Positions 15,458-21,501 of a DNA stretch of 29,718 bases are shown in pieces; position 1 is the stretch's first letter; each line of letters begins with the position of its first letter. The notes below the pieces were generated by a model. That model was given only the letters and a program-made list of their open reading frames with translations. It was not told where the DNA came from and made no database searches. The DNA comes from JBFGCA01 sp041567315 (lineage in GTDB: Bacteria; Acidobacteriota; Thermoanaerobaculia; Multivoradales; JAHEKO01). The stretch is taken from NCBI GenBank assembly GCA_041567315.1, contig JBFGCA010000056.1:1-29718 (forward strand), written 5' to 3'. The position numbers and the translations under genes were made by a program.

Positions 15458-16854
15458 ACGGGAAGCCGGCCCGGGCCGGCCGGTGGGTGGGTCCGGGCGC
15501 GGTGCTGTTGGCGGCCGGGGTGCTGGCCGGCGGCTGCGCCGAGCGGCCGCCGCTCGACCTGCTGCTCGTCACCCTCGACACCACTCGGGCCGACCGGCTG
15601 GGTTGCTACGGCTACCCGTACGGCACCACCCCCGAGCTCGACCGGCTGGCGGCCGAGGGGGTGCTCTTCGAGCGGGCCATCGCCCAGGCGGCGGTCACCC
15701 CGGTCTCGCACGCCTCGATCCTCACCGGTCTCGACCCCTACCATCACGGCCTGAGGGTCCTCCATGGGCTGGTGGCCAACAAGCTGCCGGCCGCGGCGGT
15801 GACCCTGGCCGAGGTCTGGCGCCAGGCCGGAGGTGAGAGCGCCGCCTTCGTCAGCGCCTTCCCGGTGACCGCCGCCTTCGGGCTGGATCAGGGCTTCGAC
15901 CGCTTCGACGCCGACTTCCGTCAGGCCGACGGCAGCGGGCTGGTGGACGAGCACGGGGTGGTCAACGCCGGCCTGAGCCAGCGACGCGCCGACGACACCA
16001 CCACCGCGGCGTTGGGCTGGATCGAGGAGCAGGCGGACTCGACGCGGCCGCTGCTGCTGTGGGTCCACTACTTCGACCCCCACGACCCCTTGCTGCCACC
16101 GCCGCCGCAGGTCCAGCGCCGTTTCCTGCCGGCCGGGGCCGCCAGCCGTGGCGACCGGCTGCGGGCGCTCTACGACGCCGAGGTGGCGTTCATGGACGCC
16201 CAGATCGGCCGGCTGCTCGAGGGCTGGCGACGGCATCGCGACTGGGAGCGGACGGTGGTGGCGGTGGTCGCCGACCACGGCGAAGGGCTGGGCGACCACG
16301 GCTGGTGGAGCCACGGCATCCTCTACCAGGAGCAGATCCGGGTGCCGATGCTGCTCCGCGCGCCGGGGCTCGCCGCCGGGCAGCGGGTGCGGGCGGTGAC
16401 GCCGACCATCGACCTGATGCCCACCGTCCTCGAGCTCACCGGCATCGCGGCGCGCCGCTGGCCAAAGATGGACGGGGGCAGCCTGGCGCCGTCGCTGCTG
16501 GCCGGCCAGGAGCCGCCGGGCCGCCTCGCCTACGCCGACTCGGTCAACATCCTCACCTACGGCCGCCAGGACGATCCGGCCAGAAGCGACCGCAAGGACG
16601 ACAAGCTCTACGGCCTCATCGACGGGCCGCACAAGCTGATCTACCACCAGCTGCGGCCGGCCGAGAGCGAGTTCTACGACCTGGCCGCCGACCCCGGCGA
16701 GGAGCGCAACCTGGCACCCCAGCGCCCACCCGACATGGAGCGGCTGCTCCGCGACCTGCGCGCCCGTGAGCCGTTCTCCGAGATCCTCCCCGGCATGACC
16801 CCCACCGATCTCGAGCGGCTCGAGCAGCTCGAGGCCCTGGGCTACGTCGAGTAG
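15454..16854 (+). CDS. Alkaline-phosphatase-superfamily (sulfatase-fold) lipoprotein with Thr at the nucleophile position
   Basis: A 466-residue protein starting at ATG 15454 with GGAG upstream. The N-terminus is a lipoprotein-like signal with a probable lipid-modified Cys28 (VLAGGC). The sulfatase fold is shown by LLLVTLDTTRADRLGCYGY (metal Asp42), PVSHASILTGLDPYHHGLR, HYFDPHDP and the metal site VADHGEGLGDHGWWSHG. At the place of the sulfatase Cys/Ser that becomes formylglycine this protein has Thr82 (VTPVSH), as in phosphoethanolamine/phosphoglycerol transferases. It is therefore unlikely to be a true arylsulfatase; a phosphotransferase or phosphodiesterase of the envelope is more likely. 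Usual relatives have T-L-P-S-H here; this one has the variant T-P-V-S-H. It is 4 nt from the downstream GT-C gene, so probably cotranscribed. Confidence 0.9.
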   Translation: MNGKPARAGRWVGPGAVLLAAGVLAGGCAERPPLDLLLVTLDTTRADRLGCYGYPYGTTPELDRLAAEGVLFERAIAQAAVTPVSHASILTGLDPYHHGLRVLHGLVANKLPAAAVTLAEVWRQAGGESAAFVSAFPVTAAFGLDQGFDRFDADFRQADGSGLVDEHGVVNAGLSQRRADDTTTAALGWIEEQADSTRPLLLWVHYFDPHDPLLPPPPQVQRRFLPAGAASRGDRLRALYDAEVAFMDAQIGRLLEGWRRHRDWERTVVAVVADHGEGLGDHGWWSHGILYQEQIRVPMLLRAPGLAAGQRVRAVTPTIDLMPTVLELTGIAARRWPKMDGGSLAPSLLAGQEPPGRLAYADSVNILTYGRQDDPARSDRKDDKLYGLIDGPHKLIYHQLRPAESEFYDLAADPGEERNLAPQRPPDMERLLRDLRAREPFSEILPGMTPTDLERLEQLEALGYVE

Positions 16855-16858
16855 CGCG

Positions 16859-19012
16859 TTGCGCCGTCTCCTCGAGCGTCCCTGGGTGGCGGGCGGCGCC
16901 CTCGTGCTGCTCACCCTCGTCGCCTACTCGCGGGCGCTGCCGGCCGGCTTCGTCTGGGACGACGACGACTACGTCACCCACAACCCGACCCTGCGCAGCA
17001 CCGAGGGTCTGGCCCGCATCTGGACCGAGCCCGGAGCGGTTCCCCAGTACTACCCGCTGGTCCACACCACCTACTGGCTCGAATACCGGCTGTGGGGGCT
17101 CGAGCCGGCCGGCTATCACGCGGTCAACGTCGCCCTGCACGCCGCGGTGGCGCTGCTCTGGTGGCTGGTGCTCCGCCGCCTCGGGCTGCCCGGGGCCTGG
17201 CTGGCGGCGGCGGTCTTCGCCGTCCACCCGGTCCACGTCGAGTCGGTGGCCTGGGTCACCGAGCGCAAGAACGTGCTGTCGGGTCTGTTCTATCTGCTGG
17301 CCTTCCTGGCCTACCTGCGCTACCGCCCGCCGGGCGCAGCCGGCGCGCAGCGGCCGGCCGGCAGCCGGGCGCCGGGCAGCGACCGCCGCTTCTACGCGCT
17401 GGCGCTGGCCTGCTTCGTCGCTGCCCTGCTCGCCAAGACGGTCACCGCCACCCTGCCGGCCGCGATCCTGCTGGTGCTGTGGTGGAAGCGCTCGCTCGCC
17501 TGGCGCGACGTCGTCCGGCTGCTGCCGTTCTTCGCCGTCGGGCTGGCGCTGTCGGGGCTGACCGTCTGGATGGAGCGCTCGGTGGTTGGCGCCGAGGGCG
17601 AGACCTGGGACCTGAGCTTCGCCGAGCGGCTGCTGCTGGCCGGGCGGGCGCTGTGGTTCTACGCCGGGAAGCTCCTGTGGCCCCATCCCCTGGCCTTCTT
17701 CTACCGCCGTTGGACGCTGGACGCCGCCCAGCTCTGGCAGTGGCTGTTCCCGCTGGCCGCGGTCGCGGTGGTGGCGGCGTTGGCGGCGCTCCGCGGGCGC
17801 CTCGGGCGCGGGCCGCTGACCGCCGTCCTCTTCTTCGGCGGCACCCTGTTCCCGGCCCTGGGGTTCCTCAACGTCTTTCCCTTCCGCTACTCGTGGGTGG
17901 CCGACCACTTCCAGTACCTGGCCAGCATGGGCCTGATCGCGCTGGCGGTCGGCGCCCTGGTCCACCGGCTGGCGCCGGCCCCGGCGGCGATCCCGAAGAC
18001 GGCCCGGCCGGACGCGCGTCCGACAGCTCGACGGGCAGCCCCACCGGTACCTCCAGCGGCAGCGCCACCGGCACTGCGGCAGCCGGCCACCGTCGCCGCC
18101 GCGGCGGCGCTGGCGCTGCTGGGAACGCTGACCTGGCGGCAGTGCCGGATCTACGATGGCCTCGAGAGCCTGTGGCTCGACACCGTCGCCAAGACCCCCG
18201 ACGCCTGGGCGGCCCACAACAACCTCGGAAAGCACTACGAGGACCTGGCCGCCGCCGACCCGGCGGCCGCCGCGGCCTACCGGCAGAAGGCCTTCGAGGC
18301 CTACGAGAAGGCGGCCGAGGCCGCCGCCCGCACCGGCGCCATCGCCGGCGAGACCTATAACAACTACGCGAACCTGCTGGAGGCGAGCGGCCGCCGCGAC
18401 GAGGCGCTGGCCTACTACCAGCGAGCGATCGAGGTCCAACCGCAAGAGGCCCGCTTCCACCGCAACCTGGGCCTGCTACTCGACAAGCTCGACCGCCCCG
18501 CCGAGGCCGAGGCGACGCTCCGCGAAGCCTTCCGGCTACGCCCCGCCTGGCCGCAACTGCGCGCCGACCTGGGCATCGTCCTCAGCCGCCTCGGACGCCT
18601 CGACGAGGCCGAGCAAGAGTTCGAGGCCGCCCTCCGCGACGGCCCCGCCGACGCCTCGATCTACTACAACGCCGCCCAGCTCTACCTGCGCACCTCGCGG
18701 CCCGAGCAGGCCCTCGACCTCCTCGACCGCGCGGTCACCCTCGACCCGAGCTACGCCCGTGCCCAACAGGCGCTCGGCATCCTCCTCGTCCAGGCCGGCC
18801 GCGCCGCCGACGGTCTGGTCCACCTCGAACGCGCCGTCGAGCTCGAGCCCGCTGACTCCCAGGCCCGCTTCAACCTGGCGATGGCACTGATGGCCGCCGG
18901 TCGAGGCGACGCCGCCCGCCGCGAGCTCGAAGCCACCCTGCGTCTGGCCGAAGAGCAGGGACGCACCGAGCTGGCCGCCCTGGTCCGCTCCCGCCTCGCC
19001 CCCCTGCGCTAG
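16859..19012 (+). CDS. TMTC-like GT-C membrane glycosyltransferase with C-terminal TPRs
   Basis: A 717-residue protein starting at TTG 16859, 4 nt after the previous stop. The first ~430 residues are multi-pass membrane, with the GT-C acidic motif in the first extracytoplasmic loop (FVWDDDDYVTHNP, residues 31-43) and the TMTC signature region FAVHPVHVESVAWVTERKNV. A Pro/Ala-rich hydrophilic insert (about 380-410) precedes the last helix. From about residue 440 to the end there are TPRs (EALAYYQRAIEVQPQEARFH, DEAEQEFEAALRDGPADASI). Animal TMTC proteins are O-mannosyltransferases using dolichyl-phosphate mannose; bacterial homologues are assumed to use polyprenyl-phosphate sugars but are mostly untested. 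The operon partner is an alkaline-phosphatase-fold lipoprotein, so joint modification of exported glycans or proteins is an inference. Confidence 0.88.
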   Translation: MRRLLERPWVAGGALVLLTLVAYSRALPAGFVWDDDDYVTHNPTLRSTEGLARIWTEPGAVPQYYPLVHTTYWLEYRLWGLEPAGYHAVNVALHAAVALLWWLVLRRLGLPGAWLAAAVFAVHPVHVESVAWVTERKNVLSGLFYLLAFLAYLRYRPPGAAGAQRPAGSRAPGSDRRFYALALACFVAALLAKTVTATLPAAILLVLWWKRSLAWRDVVRLLPFFAVGLALSGLTVWMERSVVGAEGETWDLSFAERLLLAGRALWFYAGKLLWPHPLAFFYRRWTLDAAQLWQWLFPLAAVAVVAALAALRGRLGRGPLTAVLFFGGTLFPALGFLNVFPFRYSWVADHFQYLASMGLIALAVGALVHRLAPAPAAIPKTARPDARPTARRAAPPVPPAAAPPALRQPATVAAAAALALLGTLTWRQCRIYDGLESLWLDTVAKTPDAWAAHNNLGKHYEDLAAADPAAAAAYRQKAFEAYEKAAEAAARTGAIAGETYNNYANLLEASGRRDEALAYYQRAIEVQPQEARFHRNLGLLLDKLDRPAEAEATLREAFRLRPAWPQLRADLGIVLSRLGRLDEAEQEFEAALRDGPADASIYYNAAQLYLRTSRPEQALDLLDRAVTLDPSYARAQQALGILLVQAGRAADGLVHLERAVELEPADSQARFNLAMALMAAGRGDAARRELEATLRLAEEQGRTELAALVRSRLAPLR

Positions 19013-19074
19013 CCGGGGTCCGCGCCGCTCGCGTCGCTACACAGGTCGGCTGGGCGAAGGCGCGTCCACAGGCG

Positions 19075-19890
19075 CTATGCCTGCCGCGCGATCAGCTTCA
19101 ACAGGCTCTCCCTGCCGAAGAGGTCGACCGCAGGCCCGGGTTCGAGGAAGGCCTCCACGTCTCGCTCCACGGCGGTCCAGTCGAGCGAGGCGACGCGTTC
19201 GCGAACCACGGTGCGCCAGGAGGCGGCTTCGAGGGCCGGCCCCTGCCAGCCCGTCTGCTCCAGCGCGTTGTTCAGGAGCACCAGGTTCGGGCTCGGCCAC
19301 CGGGGGTCGCTCAAGTACCAGAGGAGGTCGAACAGGTCCCGCCCCTTCGTCCATCGGCGCTGGAGGATGGCGTGGAGCTTTCCGGCCAGCAGCGAGGGGC
19401 GGTCGTAGTGCTGGAGGTGGAGCAGGGCGTGCCGGCGCACGATCGTGGTCTCGAGGCCGGCGCCGGCCGGCGGGCTGGTGTCCACTTCGATGCGGATGCT
19501 GATCCGCTGCGTGGCGTGCGGGCTCAGCCCCGCCTCGTGTAGCAGGCCGGGGATTCCGACCATCAGGCTCTCGACGGCGCTACCCGTCCTGCGCCGCGTG
19601 CTGACCTCGTAGCCTTCCCGCGTGAGCTGAGCCAGGAGCCGCTCCTCGAAGTCGGCGAGCTCGAACCGGCCCCGACCCGGCCGCTCGAGCGCGAAGTCGA
19701 GGTCTTCGGAGAAGCGGGGGAGACTGAAGAGGAATCGCAGGGCCGTTCCCCCCTGGAAGGCCAGCGGGATCATGGCTCCGGCTTCCTGTAGGGTGAGGAG
19801 GATCCGCGCCTGGAGGTACTCGCGCGCCAGGTTGATGGCGAGGACCGGCGAGGCCGTCTTCCGGGTCAGGTCGAGGAGCTCCTCCTTCAC
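19075..19890 (-). CDS. abiEii: AbiEii-type nucleotidyltransferase toxin
   Basis: A 271-residue protein of the AbiEii/DUF1814 nucleotidyltransferase family. The nucleotide-binding motif is clear: FQGGTALRFLFSLPRFSEDLDFAL (quoted in part: GGTALR and SEDLDF), giving the G-G-T and D-x-D sites. A second conserved block LLAGKLHAILQRRWTKGRDL, then FDLLWYL, is also typical. Family members transfer nucleotides to tRNA or another target and are neutralised by AbiEi without direct complex formation (type IV toxin-antitoxin; phage abortive infection). GTG 19890 overlaps the antitoxin stop as GTGA. The gene appears full length and intact. It converges on the GT-C gene across 62 nt. Confidence 0.92.
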   Translation of the reverse strand: MKEELLDLTRKTASPVLAINLAREYLQARILLTLQEAGAMIPLAFQGGTALRFLFSLPRFSEDLDFALERPGRGRFELADFEERLLAQLTREGYEVSTRRRTGSAVESLMVGIPGLLHEAGLSPHATQRISIRIEVDTSPPAGAGLETTIVRRHALLHLQHYDRPSLLAGKLHAILQRRWTKGRDLFDLLWYLSDPRWPSPNLVLLNNALEQTGWQGPALEAASWRTVVRERVASLDWTAVERDVEAFLEPGPAVDLFGRESLLKLIARQA

Positions 19891-20525
19891 GGCCCCATCT
19901 CCTCTCGTGCGGCCGATTGCTGGAGCGCGAGGGCCGCCACCACGCGGTCGATCTTCGGCCGGTTCCATCGGCGGGCGAGCTCGCGGAGGGCCTCCGGTCG
20001 AAGGCCGTCGAGGCCTTCCAGGCGGAGCCCCTCCAGGTACTCGCGGGTGTCCCCGCCCGGCGCCAGGTAGGCGAGGTCGAGAAGCGCCTTGCCGGCCTCG
20101 GCCACCCGCGCCTCCTGGCCGCGGAGCACCGGCACCCGGCGATACCCGAAGAAGGCTCCGGGGCGGAGATGACGGTAGCGGAAGCGGCCGAGCGGCGTGT
20201 CCAGGATCGCCGGCCGGCCGGCCGTCAACGAGGTCGTCACCGGCACTGCCTCCGGGATCAGCCCGTGGTGGGAGAGCGCCGACTCCAGGCTCACGTACGA
20301 GGGCCGGTGGAGCTCGTTGGCGAGGAGAAACGGATGCGGCTCCACCTTGCGCCAAGGCGTGGCGAGCACGTAGACGCGGCGCCGAAGCTGGATCACCTTG
20401 CCCGCCGCCTTCCATCGGGCGAGCTGTCGGCGCACGTCCGCCGGATCGCGGTCGCCGGCCAGCAAGAAACTGGTGCGAAACACCGGCAACTCGCTGACGA
20501 TGTCGACCAGTTCCGAGAATTTCAT
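19887..20525 (-). CDS. abiEi: AbiEi-type antitoxin/transcriptional regulator
   Basis: A 212-residue protein with an N-terminal winged helix region (FRTSFLLAGDRDPADVRRQL, ARWKAAGKVIQLRRRVYVL) and the AbiEi core (YVSLESALSHHGLIPE, VTTSLTAGRP, GFFGYR-like segment GAFFGYRRVP). AbiEi proteins repress their own operon and antagonise AbiEii. ATG 20525 is supported by the family start (KFSELVDIVSELPVF) and by a promoter-like element immediately upstream. It overlaps the toxin gene by 4 nt. Intact by length and motif content. Confidence 0.88.
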   Translation of the reverse strand: MKFSELVDIVSELPVFRTSFLLAGDRDPADVRRQLARWKAAGKVIQLRRRVYVLATPWRKVEPHPFLLANELHRPSYVSLESALSHHGLIPEAVPVTTSLTAGRPAILDTPLGRFRYRHLRPGAFFGYRRVPVLRGQEARVAEAGKALLDLAYLAPGGDTREYLEGLRLEGLDGLRPEALRELARRWNRPKIDRVVAALALQQSAAREEMGP

Positions 20526-20531
20526 GGCGTA

Positions 20532-20560
20532 AATATGCCATGGTTGGCAAGTAGGCGCAA
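20532..20560 (-). promoter_or_regulatory. Promoter and inverted repeat of the abiE operon
   Basis: On the minus strand TTGCGC (20555-20560), a 17-nt spacer and CATATT (20532-20537) form a plausible -35/-10 pair. CATATT ends 6 nt before ATG 20525, so the transcript is probably leaderless. The spacer contains an inverted repeat TGCCA-N4-TGGCA (20536-20549), a candidate AbiEi operator because AbiEi proteins bind inverted repeats in their own promoter. Confidence 0.45.
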
Positions 20561-20603
20561 CCATCCTAGACGCCGGTTGCGTCCTGTCGGCGGACGACTG
20601 AGG

Positions 20604-20732
20604 CGCTGCCGGATCAACGAGATCGTCCACGGCAAGGCGGTCTTGACCGCGGACACGGCGCTTCGGCTCTCGCGCCACCTCCTGGGCGAGGCGCTCGAGG
20701 CCCAGGTTGAAGCGCTGGCGAGACCAGGCTGA
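20604..20732 (+). pseudogene. HigA-like antitoxin remnant
   Basis: The plus-strand frame reads CRINEIVHGKAVLTADTALR followed by LSRHLLG, matching the helix-turn-helix core of HigA/VapI antitoxins (family pattern RINEIVNGKRAVTADTALRLAR). The N-terminal half of the family is missing: the frame upstream runs through antisense of abiEi without homology. The C-terminal part stops early at 20732 with unrelated residues. No HigB toxin is present. This is a short relic of another addiction module, supporting turnover at this site. Confidence 0.6.
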
Positions 20733-20866
20733 GAACTAGTGGACCGTAACACCCAAATCGGTAGTGCCTGAGCGGCCCTCATAGCCGATCTCGGCGTTGC
20801 GCCTCCTCGCCATAGTCCCCGCCATGACTGCGTCGGCGCGCCTGGAGCTCGGCCGCGATGGCTCGC
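20733..20866. other. Intergenic remainder with an orphan start region
   Basis: No intact gene is seen. On the plus strand ATG 20824 opens a frame (MTASARLELGRDGSLIHYRF) preceded by CATAGT with a 7-nt gap, the spacing seen before other genes here, but the frame soon runs into antisense of the ParE-like gene. It may be the 5' stub of a gene cut by insertion of the toxin-antitoxin pair. Nothing else is supported. Confidence 0.3.
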
Positions 20867-20888
20867 TCATCCACTACCGATTCGAGTG

Positions 20889-21230
20889 TTACAGGCCAAG
20901 GCGTCGAGGGCGCGCTGGAGCAGGAGCCCCTCGAGGTCCCGGCGGCTGTCGAGCACTCCGAGCAGGACTACCCCGGTGCTCCACCAGACGAAAGAAGACC
21001 CGGTCGGGGGAGAGGATCGCCTCGCGGAACTCGGTCAGGCCGATCGCCTGGAGCTCGGGAACGTGGCGGCAGCGCCGGGGCATCTCCGACAGATCGGCGA
21101 TGCGCCTGCGGATCGCCTCGTAGAGCGCGAGAGCGCGGTCGACGCCCGCCTCGGCGGCGAGGTAGTCGAGGAGGTCATCGAGATCGCGGACGGCGGCTTG
21201 CGCCCAGATGACCTCGACGGTCTCAGCCAC
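20889..21230 (-). CDS. RelE/ParE-family toxin with a frameshifted C-terminus
   Basis: The N-terminal 85 residues match ParE/RelE toxins (VEVIWAQAAVRDLDDLLDYL, then IADLSEMPRRCRHVPELQAI and FREAILSPDRVFFRLVEHR). After HR the annotated frame becomes Pro/Arg-rich nonsense. The other frame carries the expected family ending (VVLLGVLDSRRDLEGLLLQR, ALDALA) and stops at 20867-20869. Removing one G from the run of four at 20971-20974 (CCCC on the plus strand) restores a continuous protein. So this is either an inactivated toxin, a programmed slip, or a base-calling error. GTG 21230 overlaps the antitoxin stop by 8 nt. Family members poison gyrase or act as ribosome-dependent RNases. Confidence 0.75.
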   Translation of the reverse strand: MAETVEVIWAQAAVRDLDDLLDYLAAEAGVDRALALYEAIRRRIADLSEMPRRCRHVPELQAIGLTEFREAILSPDRVFFRLVEHRGSPARSARQPPGPRGAPAPARPRRLGL

Positions 21231-21501
21231 CCGCCTTCAGGGCCGCAAGCTTGCTTCGGAAGTGTTCGTCGGCCGGCGCATCGGAGAGGACCCTTCCCTC
21301 GCGGAGATCGCGGTCTCCCCTCGCGAGGTACTTGAGGAGCAGCAGCGCCTGCCGCTGACGCTGGTAGCTCTCCACGTCCTGCAGCACCGCGGTCGCCTTG
21401 CCGTTCTGGGTGATGATGATCGGCTGGCCGATCAAGCCCGTGCGCGCAGAGCGGGCCCGGTTCTCTCCGATCCCGGTCTGAGCTACCCGGCTGTCCAGCA
21501 C
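21223..21501 (-). CDS. Phd/YefM-type antitoxin, partner of the ParE-like toxin
   Basis: A 92-residue protein whose core (GQPIIITQNGKATAVLQDVE, then SYQRQRQALLLLKYLARGDR, DLREGRV) is typical of Phd antitoxins that pair with ParE/RelE toxins. The N-terminal DNA-binding half is short and irregular (SRVAQTGIGENRARSARTGL) compared with family members, suggesting a small deletion. The only available start is GTG 21501, next to the stop of the upstream sulfatase-fold gene (21502), so no promoter of its own is apparent. It overlaps the toxin gene by 8 nt. Confidence 0.75.
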   Translation of the reverse strand: MLDSRVAQTGIGENRARSARTGLIGQPIIITQNGKATAVLQDVESYQRQRQALLLLKYLARGDRDLREGRVLSDAPADEHFRSKLAALKAGG

